Assembly: GCF_013377905.1 (NCBI RefSeq)
Contig: NZ_JABKAV010000034.1
Location: forward strand, 1-36,297
Direction: 5' to 3'
DNA: 36,297 nucleotides
DNA from: Hymenobacter terrestris
Lineage (GTDB): Bacteria > Bacteroidota > Bacteroidia > Cytophagales > Hymenobacteraceae
In this document: positions 15,783 through 27,292 of the stretch, in pieces
How the letters are laid out: the number at the start of each line of letters is the position of its first letter
How positions within the stretch are numbered: position 1 is the stretch's first letter
Position numbers and translations under genes: made by a program
The notes under the pieces: model-generated
The model's input: only the letters and a program-made list of their open reading frames with translations
What the model was told of the DNA's origin: nothing
Database searches by the model: none

Positions 15783-18434
15783 TTACTTTACGTCCAACTG
15801 CAGACCCAGGTACAGCAGGCGGCCAATTTGTGGGCCGCCATACACCTGAATATTGTTGGCATTGAAGATGTTGGAACCTCCGCCCTGGAGCGTGAGCCCT
15901 ATTTTGGCGAAGCTGTAGCCCAGGTAGGCATCGGTTACGCTGTAGTCGGCGAGCTGGCCCACCGCGAAGGGCGTACCGTACTCGTGGCCCTGCGCCCAGC
16001 GGTAGTTGAGGGCGTAGCTCAGGTTGCTGACGACGGTGCCGCTGGCGCCTACGTTGTACTTGTGCTTGGGCGTGTTGAAATAGGTCTGGAAGTCGGCGTT
16101 CTGCACGTCGGTATCGTCCTGCACGTTAAGCGTGTAGTTGGCCGCCAGTTTCAGGGCGGGCGCGAAAGCGTAGGTCAGGCCCAGGGCTGCGCCCTGAGTG
16201 TTCACTTCCTGGTCAGCATTGGTCCACACCTGTAAGATGCGGCTGCCGGCTGCCCCAAACGAAGCCGGACGGCTGCCATCGGGGTTGCCGTTGAAGCGCT
16301 GGGCTCCGATGAAGTCGTTGTAGGAGTTGCGGTAGTAGTTCACATCTACGGCCAGCTTCTCGCCAATGGCGCCTTTGTAACCTACCTCATACGTGCTCAG
16401 GCGCTCAAGCTTCAGCGAGGCAACATCAATAGCCAATGGCCCGGCAGCACCCACTCTCGTCAGGCTGTAGCCCTGGAAACCGTTGTCTACGTTGCCCAGC
16501 AGCAGCAGCTGGCCCACATCGAGCCGGATGTACTGGTCGAGCTGCGTGGGCGAGCGGAAGGCGCGGCCGAAGCTGGCCCGGAAGTTATGCTGGCGCGTAG
16601 CACCTGCCGAATATACCACCGAAGCCCGGGGAGAGAAAGCCGGATCGAAGTTCTTGAAAGCATCAACCCGACCAGCCAACGCCACCTTCAGCCGCTCGTC
16701 GAGCAGCTTCTTGGTGAACTGGGCGTAGCCACCAAATTCGTTGTTCTGAATCCGGTCTTCAATGTCGCTGAACAGGTTGCCGTTGGAACCCAGACGGAAT
16801 TTGCGGTAGGCCGCGCCCACAATCAGGTCGGCCGTTTCGGCCAGCCGGAAGTTGTACTGGGCGTTGCCTTCGTTGAGCAGCGAGCTGGGGTTGAGCCGCG
16901 CACCGCGACCGGGCGTTGCGTCGCTGATGATCTGGCTGCGCAGGTTGCGGAATTCGGCCGAGTTGGGGTCGAGCTGGAAAGCGCCCCCGTTCACCAGCGA
17001 AAAAGCCGTCTGTTGGGCCTGTTCGTTGGTCTGGCCCTTGCCACGCGAAACGGCATACTCGTTCAGGTAGGCCCCGAAGTAACGCTGGGCATACGTGGTG
17101 CCAGTGCCGGTAGCAATGGGCGAATTCTGGATAAACGAACCCAGCAGGTTCAAATCGTAAGATTCACCTCCAAAATCCTGCACCGACTGACCGCGCACAA
17201 ACCAGCGGCTGCCCTTTATTTCGCCGTGGTACTGGTTGGTACCGAAGTCCTTGAACCGGTAACGACTGGAGCTTTGGTAGCTGGCCGTGCCGCGGCTGTA
17301 GCTGCCGCCTACAGTAACTTTAATGGTATTGGTAAGCAGATACGAAAACGACGGCTGCACCTTCAGCGACTTGGCCCGCTCGTCGGTTCCTACCAGCGTT
17401 TGCTCGGCAAAACCGGGCATGAACAGCGTTTTACCGCGCAAATCGGCAATTGGGTAGCTTGCCGGCACCGTAAAGGCCACGTCGCCGTAGTTGTTTACTG
17501 CATCGTAGCCCAGCGTCGAGCCCTGGTCATTGTTGCGGCTCTCTACCCGCCGGTCGGTAGCCGAGTAGTTATTGGCCAGCCAGTCGTCGGCCGTCAGGTA
17601 AGCACCCGTGACCTTGAAGGCAAACTTCTGGCCGATACGCTTAGCGTAGCGCAGCTGGCCGTCGAAAAGCTCACGCCCGCCGCCGCGCACCCGCAGCGTC
17701 AGGCCTTCGGTTACGAAGGGGTCTTTCGAGTTCTGAAGCAGTACGCCGTTGAAGGCGTTGGCACCGTACAGGGCCGAAGCCGGACCGTGGATTATTTCGA
17801 TGCTTTCCGTGTCGATTTCGGGCAGGCCCTGGAGGTTGCCCGAGTTGATGTTGAGCGACGGCGACTGGGTGTCGAAATAGTCAATCAGCTGAATCAGGCG
17901 CTCCGATTTGGGCGAGTTGAAGCCTCGGGTACTGAGCGAGTTCATCAGCATGCTCGTGCCGTTCACGTCAATGCCCTTGAACTGGTTCAGGCCCACCTGC
18001 ACATCGGGCGGCGGCAGGCGCAATACCTGCTCCGAGGTCACCTTTTCCACCGTTACGGGAGCCTGCAGAATGTTTTCCTCTTTCCGCGAAGCCGAAGCAA
18101 TTACTTCCGCCGCCTGAATGGGGTTGGGCTTGAGCGTCACCTTGATACCGTTGTCGGGCTTGCTCAGCGTCAGCTCCTGGGTTACGTAGCCCACAAACGA
18201 TACACTCAGCACGACCGGACCGTTGCTGAAATCGGTGCGCAGCTCAAAGCCACCGTCGCGGCTGGTGCTCGTACCGATAAAGGTGCCCTTGATAAAGATA
18301 GTTGCTCCGGGCAGCGGCTGCCCGGCATCCGTTAACACCGACCCGGTTACGGGCACTGCTTCCTGGGCACTGCTGGCCAGGCTCTGCCCCATCAGGAGTA
18401 GCAACAAAAGCAATAGATAGTAGGGTTTTCGCAT
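15783..18434 (-). CDS. TonB-dependent outer-membrane receptor with CarboxypepD_reg domain
   Basis: Outer-membrane beta-barrel receptor, 883 aa, for TonB-driven uptake of a large or scarce ligand. Seen: signal peptide with a long leucine run ending near SSAQ (residue ~23), a CarboxypepD_reg-like domain at about 28-105 (TGSVLTDAGQPLPGATIFIKG to VSFVGYVTQELTL), a plug domain at about 120-250 with the IEIIHGPASALYGANAFNGV segment, and a barrel ending in a typical LLYLGLQLDVK strand. There is no SusD-like partner nearby, and the plug is of the siderophore/CirA-like type and not the SusC type. The frame runs up to 18551 but ATG 18434 begins the signal peptide. It stands alone on the minus strand between alkB-like and kmo, with its own promoter and a hairpin in the leader. 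Ligand unknown. Confidence 0.93.
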   Translation of the reverse strand: MRKPYYLLLLLLLLMGQSLASSAQEAVPVTGSVLTDAGQPLPGATIFIKGTFIGTSTSRDGGFELRTDFSNGPVVLSVSFVGYVTQELTLSKPDNGIKVTLKPNPIQAAEVIASASRKEENILQAPVTVEKVTSEQVLRLPPPDVQVGLNQFKGIDVNGTSMLMNSLSTRGFNSPKSERLIQLIDYFDTQSPSLNINSGNLQGLPEIDTESIEIIHGPASALYGANAFNGVLLQNSKDPFVTEGLTLRVRGGGRELFDGQLRYAKRIGQKFAFKVTGAYLTADDWLANNYSATDRRVESRNNDQGSTLGYDAVNNYGDVAFTVPASYPIADLRGKTLFMPGFAEQTLVGTDERAKSLKVQPSFSYLLTNTIKVTVGGSYSRGTASYQSSSRYRFKDFGTNQYHGEIKGSRWFVRGQSVQDFGGESYDLNLLGSFIQNSPIATGTGTTYAQRYFGAYLNEYAVSRGKGQTNEQAQQTAFSLVNGGAFQLDPNSAEFRNLRSQIISDATPGRGARLNPSSLLNEGNAQYNFRLAETADLIVGAAYRKFRLGSNGNLFSDIEDRIQNNEFGGYAQFTKKLLDERLKVALAGRVDAFKNFDPAFSPRASVVYSAGATRQHNFRASFGRAFRSPTQLDQYIRLDVGQLLLLGNVDNGFQGYSLTRVGAAGPLAIDVASLKLERLSTYEVGYKGAIGEKLAVDVNYYRNSYNDFIGAQRFNGNPDGSRPASFGAAGSRILQVWTNADQEVNTQGAALGLTYAFAPALKLAANYTLNVQDDTDVQNADFQTYFNTPKHKYNVGASGTVVSNLSYALNYRWAQGHEYGTPFAVGQLADYSVTDAYLGYSFAKIGLTLQGGGSNIFNANNIQVYGGPQIGRLLYLGLQLDVK

Positions 18435-18460
18435 GTAAGAAGAGAAAGTAAAAAAATACA

Positions 18461-18487
18461 AAAAAGCCCCTTCTGCCAGAAGGGGCT
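18461..18487 (-). promoter_or_regulatory. Terminator-like hairpin in the TonB receptor leader (possible attenuator)
   Basis: On the minus strand a perfect 10-bp stem (AGCCCCTTCT with AGAAGGGGCT) around a three-base loop is followed at once by TTTTT. It lies directly after the -7 box at 18489-18496, so the predicted transcript would begin in the first arm. It reads as an intrinsic terminator only on the strand of the receptor gene, about 30 bp before its ATG. Confidence 0.6.
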
Positions 18488-18488
18488 G

Positions 18489-18496
18489 CAAATATA
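18489..18496 (-). promoter_or_regulatory. Bacteroidota -7 promoter box for the TonB receptor
   Basis: Reads TATATTTG on the minus strand, an exact TAnnTTTG match. Start of transcription is expected near 18483, about 50 nt before the ATG at 18434. This supports the shorter start and makes the hairpin part of the leader. Confidence 0.55.
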
Positions 18497-18611
18497 TAGT
18501 AGGCGTGCCGAATAACCTATCTACAAGTAATTGATTGCGAAAAGGTTGCACTTCGTTAATTAGTATTTATACGCGTTTTTTTTATGCGGAAAGGATATAG
18601 TCGGCGCGAAA

Positions 18612-18869
18612 CTAGTAGCGCATATCGGATGGCCCGTAAAGCCACGGGCAGTCCTCGGCGCCCACCATATAGTAGCCGATGAGTACGACCTTACCAAGGT
18701 CTTTTGGAGCAGCCGGCACCCGCTCGCGGGCCGGTTGCCGCGCTAAATTGTAAACAAACGTGAGCCTTACCAAACGCCGCCGCTGCCGGGCCCGACGATG
18801 ACGGGCATATTTCGGCTGTATTCCGCATAAAACTAAAGTGGGAGCAAGTATCATTGAAACGCAACACAT
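18612..18869 (-). CDS. Doubtful small protein, unknown
   Basis: Possible protein of 85 aa starting at ATG 18869. Seen: a short hydrophobic N terminus (SMILAPTLVLC), a strongly basic middle (YARHRRARQRRRL) and a more ordinary C-terminal part (GKVVLIGYYMVG). About two thirds of the third codon positions in the last 33 codons are G or C, which is compatible with a gene in this genome but not strong proof. No promoter box or recognisable domain was found. It may be a chance frame in an otherwise empty region. Confidence 0.3.
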   Translation of the reverse strand: MCCVSMILAPTLVLCGIQPKYARHRRARQRRRLVRLTFVYNLARQPARERVPAAPKDLGKVVLIGYYMVGAEDCPWLYGPSDMRY

Positions 18870-19073
18870 AGTCAGGTACTTCTATTTATAGTCCAAAGTA
18901 CGGGTGGTATCAGGTGAGCGGATTTAAAAAAAAGCCCCGTTGGGGAACTTTGTCGCTCAACACGCCGAATTACTCGACCAACGTCCGGGGCATTTATTGT
19001 TCTGCGTCCCTATACCAGCGCAATGGAGTACCTTCGGGGCCTTGTTTCGCTTTTCCCGCCTACCCTTTTGCTC

Positions 19074-20456
19074 ATGCTTCCTTCTTCCCCCACCAACCCG
19101 CAGCAGCCGGCTGAAACCCTCACTGTAATGGGCGCGGGGCTGGTGGGCTGTTTGCTGGCACTGTACCTGGCCCGGCACGGCCACTCGGTAGAAGTGTTTG
19201 AGCGCCGGCCCGACATCCGGGGCGAGGCCAAAGTAGAGGCCCGCTCCATCAACCTGGCCCTCTCCGACCGGGGCTGGCGGGCTCTGGAGGGCGTTGGCAT
19301 TGCCGAGGAGGTACGCGAAGTGGCCATTGCCATGCGCGGCCGTATGATGCACGGCGTGGACGGACAGCTCACGTTCCAGAAGTACGGGCAGGATGGACAG
19401 GCCATCTACTCAGTGTCGCGGGCGGGCCTGAACCGGCGGATGCTGGATTTGGTAGAGCAGCAGCCTGGTATCAGGGTGCAGTTTGAGCAGCATTGCCAGC
19501 GCGTAGACCTACGCCAAAGCCAGCTGGAAATGCGCGACGAAACCACCGGCCAGACCCGCACCCAGCCTTATCAGCGCCTGTTCGGATCTGATGGGGCTTA
19601 CTCGGCCGTGCGTGGGGCCATGCAGCGCACCGACCGGTTCAACTACTCGCAGCAGTACCTCGATTACGGCTACAAGGAGCTAAGCATTGCGGCGGGACCC
19701 GACGGCAGCTGGCCCATCGAGAAGCACGCGCTGCATATCTGGCCCCGGGGCCAGTACATGATGATTGCGCTGCCCAACCTCGACGGCTCGTTCAACTGCA
19801 CCCTGTTTTTCCCTTATGAGGGGGCCAACTCGTTTGCAGCCCTGCAGACTCCGGCCCAGGTACGCACCTTTTTTGCCGAGCATTTCGCCGATGCGCTGCC
19901 GCTGATGCCGGACCTGGAAACGGAGTTCTTCGCCAACCCCACCAGCTCGCTCGTTACCGTGCGCTGCTTTCCGTGGAGCTACAACGACGACGTACTGCTG
20001 CTCGGCGACGCCTCGCACGCCATTGTTCCCTTCTATGGCCAGGGCATGAACTCGGGCTTCGAAGACTGCGCCGTACTGGCCGAGCTGCTGGAGGAACACG
20101 GCTCCGACTGGGCGAACATTATGCGCCAGTTTGAAGCCATGCGCAAGCCCAATACCGATGCCATGGCCGACCTGGCCGTGTACAACTTCTATGAAATGCG
20201 CGACCGGGTAGCCGACCCGCGCTTCCTGCTCCAGAAAAAAATTGAGGGCAAGCTGGCCGCCCAGTTCCCGGCACAATGGCAGCCCCTCTACTCGCAGGTT
20301 ACGTTTTCGCAGCTGCCCTATGCCGAGGCCCTGGCCAATGGGCAGGCGCAGGAACAGGTAATGCAGCGACTGATGCCGCACATTCAGGCCGAGGCCGATT
20401 ATGAGCGGGCCGAGGTGCAGGCACTGGTGGCCGCCGAAATGGCTCTCCGTGGCTAA
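19074..20456 (+). CDS. kmo: Kynurenine 3-monooxygenase
   Basis: FAD-dependent aromatic hydroxylase, about 460 aa, converting kynurenine to 3-hydroxykynurenine with NADPH and O2. Seen: FAD-binding GAGLVG (20-25) followed by E43-R44 at the end of strand 2, R57 in the EARSINLALSDRG segment typical of KMO, and the second FAD motif GDASHAIVPFYGQGMNSGFEDC at 311-332. The C-terminal membrane helix of mitochondrial KMO is missing, as usual in bacteria. ATG 19074 is preferred over ATG 19023, which would add a hydrophobic extension before the FAD motif. The product feeds kynU and haaO encoded 5 kb upstream on the same strand. Tryptophan dioxygenase and formamidase are not in the window. Confidence 0.96.
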   Translation: MLPSSPTNPQQPAETLTVMGAGLVGCLLALYLARHGHSVEVFERRPDIRGEAKVEARSINLALSDRGWRALEGVGIAEEVREVAIAMRGRMMHGVDGQLTFQKYGQDGQAIYSVSRAGLNRRMLDLVEQQPGIRVQFEQHCQRVDLRQSQLEMRDETTGQTRTQPYQRLFGSDGAYSAVRGAMQRTDRFNYSQQYLDYGYKELSIAAGPDGSWPIEKHALHIWPRGQYMMIALPNLDGSFNCTLFFPYEGANSFAALQTPAQVRTFFAEHFADALPLMPDLETEFFANPTSSLVTVRCFPWSYNDDVLLLGDASHAIVPFYGQGMNSGFEDCAVLAELLEEHGSDWANIMRQFEAMRKPNTDAMADLAVYNFYEMRDRVADPRFLLQKKIEGKLAAQFPAQWQPLYSQVTFSQLPYAEALANGQAQEQVMQRLMPHIQAEADYERAEVQALVAAEMALRG

Positions 20457-20617
20457 CCTCACTGGCATGGCCAAGCTTGGCTGATTAACCCAAAAATGTT
20501 AGCTTAGCCAGCCAACTACTACGCTACGCCACCAGATAAGTCCCTTTTGGGGGCGGCTCCGATAGCGCGAATTAGCGGTGGCAGCCCGGCTTTCTTCCTC
20601 TTTATCCCTACGCTACC

Positions 20618-21346
20618 ATGCCTACTATTCTCACCTGTGCGATTATCGATGACGAGGAAATCAACCGGCTGACGCTGGAACACTATATTTCGCTCACCAG
20701 CTCGCTAAAGCTGGTTGAGTCGATGGACGACGCGCTGCAGGGCCTAAACTACTTTCGGGCCGGCAACCGCGTCGATGTGCTGTTTCTGGATGTGCAGATG
20801 CCCCAGCTCAACGGCCTCGATCTGCTACGCATTCTGCCCGACCCGCCCATTGTCATTCTCACCACGGCTCACGAAGACTTTGCTGTTGACGCCTTCGACC
20901 TGCGCGTAACCGACTACCTGGTGAAGCCCTTCGATTACGCCCGCTTCAGCCGGGCAGTGCAACGGGCCCTACTGCAGCACGAAGCGCCGGCCGCCGCGGC
21001 CGTGGTTCCGGCCCCGCCCATGGCCGTCCCCGATAACGACCTGTTCGTGAAGGTGAACAGCAAAATGGTACGCATCAACTTCGACGACGTGCTCTACATT
21101 GAGGCCCTGTCGGACTACGTAGTAATTGTTACTGAGAAGCAGAAGTACATCGTGTATACTACCATGAAGTCGCTGGATGCGCGCCTGCCCTTCGAGCATT
21201 TCGTGCGCGTACACCGCTCCTACATTCTCAACCTCAAGCGCATTGAGGCCATCGAGGACGGTGCGGCCGTAGTACCCGGTGGTCAGCACGTACCTATTGG
21301 CAAATCCTACCAGGAAGCCTTTTTCAGCAAGCTGAACCGCATATAG
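20618..21346 (+). CDS. LytTR-family response regulator
   Basis: Two-component response regulator, 242 aa. Seen: receiver domain at about 5-118 with acidic pair D11-D12, phosphoacceptor D58 (FLDVQMPQLNG), T82/T83 and K103 (DYLVKPFDY), an Ala/Pro-rich linker at about 120-138, and a LytTR DNA-binding domain at about 140-240 (IEALSDYVVI, then FVRVHRSYILNLKRI). This is the classic AgrA/LytR layout and should bind direct repeats upstream of targets. Most Bacteroidota LytTR regulators pair with a membrane LytS-type kinase, which is not seen here. The gene instead converges on a large hybrid kinase with only 7 bp between the stop codons. The 161-bp gap after kmo holds no clear promoter box. Confidence 0.95.
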   Translation: MPTILTCAIIDDEEINRLTLEHYISLTSSLKLVESMDDALQGLNYFRAGNRVDVLFLDVQMPQLNGLDLLRILPDPPIVILTTAHEDFAVDAFDLRVTDYLVKPFDYARFSRAVQRALLQHEAPAAAAVVPAPPMAVPDNDLFVKVNSKMVRINFDDVLYIEALSDYVVIVTEKQKYIVYTTMKSLDARLPFEHFVRVHRSYILNLKRIEAIEDGAAVVPGGQHVPIGKSYQEAFFSKLNRI

Positions 21347-21353
21347 CAGGTGC

Positions 21354-24950
<3,597 letters not shown>

Positions 24951-25027
24951 GGCACGAATAAACAGACCCCGAAGATACGCCGGATTCGCCACCGGCACCG
25001 GGCCACCAGAGTAGCCGCCGGTGGCTG

Positions 25028-25327
25028 CTACTGCTTACCGAAGCAGGTGCGGTACATGTAGCCCGACTCAGTTTTGCCGGCCGCCGTTACGCGCACTTTC
25101 ACAAAGTAGGCACTCACCGTATCCATCACCTGTACTTCGCTGCCGGCAGCCAGGGTCGTCAGCTGCTTGGAAGATTTGGTCATGCCATCGTAGAGAATGC
25201 ACTCGACCACCGATGTATGGGCCACCGGGGCAGCGTCGGGACGGCGCGAGCGGGAGTCGTCGCGCGAGGAGCTGCAGGAGGCAGATACCAGGGCCAAAGC
25301 GCCCAGATAGAGTAAGGTTTTCTTCAT
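25028..25327 (-). CDS. Small lipoprotein, possible SH3-like domain
   Basis: Predicted lipoprotein, 99 aa. Seen: signal peptide MKKTLLYLGA to a lipobox at VSASC (C18), a Ser/Arg/Asp-rich spacer, then about 65 residues with alternating beta-like pattern (TSVVECILYDGM, LAAGSEVQVMDTVSAYFVKVRV), which resembles bacterial SH3-like modules. The domain has two cysteines (in VECIL and TCFGKQ) that might form a disulfide. ATG 25327 begins the signal peptide; the open frame upstream to 25390 is not used. It is divergent from the DUF4136 lipoprotein gene and follows no operon. Function unknown. Confidence 0.65.
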   Translation of the reverse strand: MKKTLLYLGALALVSASCSSSRDDSRSRRPDAAPVAHTSVVECILYDGMTKSSKQLTTLAAGSEVQVMDTVSAYFVKVRVTAAGKTESGYMYRTCFGKQ

Positions 25328-25538
25328 GAGTATCAAATCAGGAAACGACAATTTCGACAAAAGATAACCACAATTATAGTCGCGGGGCAACTTCGGGCGT
25401 TTATAATCTGCATTCCCACCTCGGGAGGCTGTACCGAATCCCGGGAACGTCTGGATGGCCGGGGCTGTTGTTTATCTGTACCGATACACGGCTTTAGTTG
25501 AGCCCGCAGACGGTTTTTTTACCGCCATTTTTTCTTCT

Positions 25539-26171
25539 ATGAATCGTATATCCCGCTTTCTGCTCCGCCCGTTGGCTTACTCTGTCTTGGGCCTGAGCTT
25601 GCTGTTGGGTGCCACCAGCTGCACCACGGCCGCCCGCGTGGGCGTCACCTCCGACTACGACCACTCCGTTAACTTCCGGGCCTACCGCACCTGGGCTTGG
25701 TATCCACAGCAGCCCACCGACACGGAAGGTGGCCCGGCACAGGGCTACGAGTCGTTTCTGGACAAGCGCATCCGCTCGGCCGTAGAGCAGCAGCTCGGCG
25801 TGAAGGGCATGACGATGGTAGAAGCCACGGCCACGCCCGATGTGTACGTAGCCTATAGTGCCCGCGTCGAGGACAAGCAACGGGCCGTCGGCTCGCCATA
25901 TGGCCCTTATGGCAACCCTTATTATGGCTATGGCTACGGCTATGGCAGCCTCTACAACCGGGGCTACGTAACCGAATACAAGGCCGGCACGCTCATTCTG
26001 GATTTCGTGGATGCCAGCCGCAAAGAACTGGCGTGGCGCGGCCAGGGTCAGGCCCAGGTTGATAACCAAACCATTTCGGAGGTCGAGGTGCAGCGCATCG
26101 TTACCAGCATTCTGGGTAACTATCCGCCCCAGGACGGCCGCCCCACTAGCCCGCAGGCCTACCGCGAGTAA
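25539..26171 (+). CDS. DUF4136 family lipoprotein
   Basis: Predicted envelope lipoprotein, 210 aa, of the DUF4136 family, whose function is not known. Seen: signal peptide with lipobox GATSC (C28), the DYDHSVNFRAYRTWAWYP start typical of this family, AVEQQLGVKG and a DVYVAYS strand in the middle, and the C-terminal segments GTLILDFVDASRKELAWRG and VQRIVTSILGNYPP. A Gly/Tyr-rich insert (about residues 115-140, built of GY repeats) sits in the loop where many family members have low-complexity sequence. ATG 25539 starts the signal peptide. A strong terminator follows 28 bp after the stop. Confidence 0.88.
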   Translation: MNRISRFLLRPLAYSVLGLSLLLGATSCTTAARVGVTSDYDHSVNFRAYRTWAWYPQQPTDTEGGPAQGYESFLDKRIRSAVEQQLGVKGMTMVEATATPDVYVAYSARVEDKQRAVGSPYGPYGNPYYGYGYGYGSLYNRGYVTEYKAGTLILDFVDASRKELAWRGQGQAQVDNQTISEVEVQRIVTSILGNYPPQDGRPTSPQAYRE

Positions 26172-26199
26172 GGCGGTAGGTGCTCTTCTGGTCGAATGA

Positions 26200-26236
26200 A
26201 AAAAGCCCGCTCTTCAAAATGAAGAGCGGGCTTTTT
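26200..26236. terminator. Bidirectional terminator between DUF4136 gene and lipA
   Basis: Bases 26200-26215 pair perfectly with 26221-26236 around a five-base loop. The stem contains GCCCGCTCTTC with an A-run on one side and a T-run on the other. It separates the convergent ends of the DUF4136 gene (26171) and lipA (26262). Confidence 0.9.
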
Positions 26237-26261
26237 GGCTTCTGCTGCTTAGCAGTGAAAC

Positions 26262-27167
26262 TTAGATTGGTACATTAACGTGACGCTCGGCGTGGTAGCT
26301 GGAGCGCACCAGCGGGCCGCTTTCCACGTACTTGAGGCCCCGGCGCAGGCCCTCCTCGCGGTAATGGGCAAACAGGTCGGGGTGGATGAACTCGGCTACC
26401 TCGATGTGGCGCTTGGTGGGCTGCAGATACTGGCCCAGCGTGAGGATGTCGAGGCCGTGGGCCACCAAGTCGTCCATGGCCTGGTACATCTCGTCCTTGG
26501 TTTCGCCCAGGCCCAGCATAATGCCCGACTTAGTGCGCTTGCCGGCCTGCTTGGTCCGCTGGATTTGCTCCAGGCTCCGGTCGTACTTGCCTTGGGGGCG
26601 CACGAGGCGATAGAGGCTACCTACGGTTTCCATGTTGTGCGACACCACTTCCTGGCCGCCGGCAATCATGGTATCGAGGGCGGCCCAGTTGGCCTTCACG
26701 TCCGGAATCAGGGTTTCGATGGTGGTAGTGGGGCTGAGTTGCTTGGTTTGCACCACGGTTTCGTACCACACGCTGGCCCCGCGGTCCTTCAGCTCGTCGC
26801 GGTTTACGCTGGTAAGTACGGCATGCTTTACGCCCATCAGCTGGATGGCCTCGGCTACGCGGCGGGGCTCATCCAGATCAAGCTCGGAAGGCCGGCCGGT
26901 GGCCACGGCGCAGAACGAGCACGAACGGGTACAGATGTTGCCCAGAATCATAAACGTGGCTGTGCCCGCGCCCCAGCACTCGCCCATGTTGGGGCAGTTG
27001 CCGCTTTCGCAGATGGTGTGCAGCTTGTGTTCATCAACGAGGCGGCGCACATTGGCATAAGCCGGGCCTACCGGCAGCTTCACGCGCAGCCAGTCGGGCT
27101 TGCGGGCCTTGGCAGGGGCGGCCGTTTCGGGCTGAATAATGGGCAGAGTCAGCAACAAATCATCCAT
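26262..27167 (-). CDS. lipA: Lipoyl synthase
   Basis: Radical SAM enzyme, 301 aa, which inserts two sulfur atoms into the octanoyl chain on lipoyl domains, finishing lipoate cofactor synthesis. Seen: auxiliary cluster ligands C53-x4-C58-x5-C64 and the radical SAM cluster C79-x3-C83-x2-C86, the [11 protein letters not shown] segment typical of LipA, and the C-terminal RSSYHAE motif whose serine ligates the auxiliary cluster. Length is normal. ATG 27167 is preferred over upstream frames because a perfect promoter box ends five bases before it. It lies in a region with the E1 subunit of a 2-oxoacid dehydrogenase, whose E2 partner needs lipoate. Confidence 0.98.
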   Translation of the reverse strand: MDDLLLTLPIIQPETAAPAKARKPDWLRVKLPVGPAYANVRRLVDEHKLHTICESGNCPNMGECWGAGTATFMILGNICTRSCSFCAVATGRPSELDLDEPRRVAEAIQLMGVKHAVLTSVNRDELKDRGASVWYETVVQTKQLSPTTTIETLIPDVKANWAALDTMIAGGQEVVSHNMETVGSLYRLVRPQGKYDRSLEQIQRTKQAGKRTKSGIMLGLGETKDEMYQAMDDLVAHGLDILTLGQYLQPTKRHIEVAEFIHPDLFAHYREEGLRRGLKYVESGPLVRSSYHAERHVNVPI

Positions 27168-27171
27168 GACA

Positions 27172-27179
27172 CAAAGGTA
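27172..27179 (-). promoter_or_regulatory. Bacteroidota -7 promoter box abutting lipA
   Basis: Reads TACCTTTG on the minus strand, an exact TAnnTTTG match. Only four bases separate it from the ATG at 27167, so transcription should start at or next to the start codon and give a leaderless mRNA. Confidence 0.55.
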
Positions 27180-27209
27180 CGAGGAATGGGGGTGAGGATA
27201 AGGCATGAA

Positions 27210-27272
27210 TGATAAAAGCATAAGGGATAAAAGGCCGGGTTGTTTTGGCCTTTCTCCCTTATGCTTTTATCA
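27210..27272. terminator. Long hairpin after the outer-membrane protein gene
   Basis: TGATAAAAGCATAAGGG (27210-27226) is the exact reverse complement of 27256-27272, and the pairing continues imperfectly to GGCC/GGCC, giving a stem of about 26 bp with a short loop. It lies 20 bp downstream of the minus-strand gene ending at 27293 and just upstream of lipA. There is no long T-run but it is AT-rich on its outer arms, so it may terminate or separate the two transcripts. Confidence 0.55.
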
Positions 27273-27292
27273 TAACCCACTAAAAGGGGCGT

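Larger units (their letters stand above)
18435..19073. other. Sparse 640-bp region between the TonB receptor and kmo
   Basis: Holds, in order, the receptor leader with a hairpin (18461-18487), its promoter box (18489-18496), a doubtful minus-strand small gene (18612-18869), and an AT-rich patch at 18920-18935. That patch has an A-run next to CCCC-GTT-GGGG, which would read on the minus strand as a very short hairpin plus T-run. I found no convincing promoter box for kmo here; the nearest TTTG lies three bases before the kmo ATG but without the matching TA spacing. Confidence 0.5.

Noticed and set aside
16587..18335. A 582-codon open frame on the plus strand opposite the TonB receptor
   Set aside because: It is the antisense shadow of a clear, full-length receptor with signal peptide, plug and barrel. 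Its translation has no recognisable domain and no promoter box precedes it. Long antisense frames are expected in GC-rich genes.
18920..18940. Minus-strand terminator upstream of kmo
   Set aside because: There is an A-run beside CCCC-GTT-GGGG, but the stem is only four pairs and no minus-strand gene reads into it, so it is not called.
25915..25980. Tandem repeat in the DUF4136 gene
   Set aside because: The TATGGC/TACGGC repeats encode a Gly/Tyr-rich loop that is ordinary low-complexity sequence for this protein family and do not form a separate repeat element.
26280..27212. A 310-codon frame opposite lipA
   Set aside because: lipA is unmistakable through its two cysteine motifs; the opposite frame has no domain and ends at the lipA boundaries by chance.
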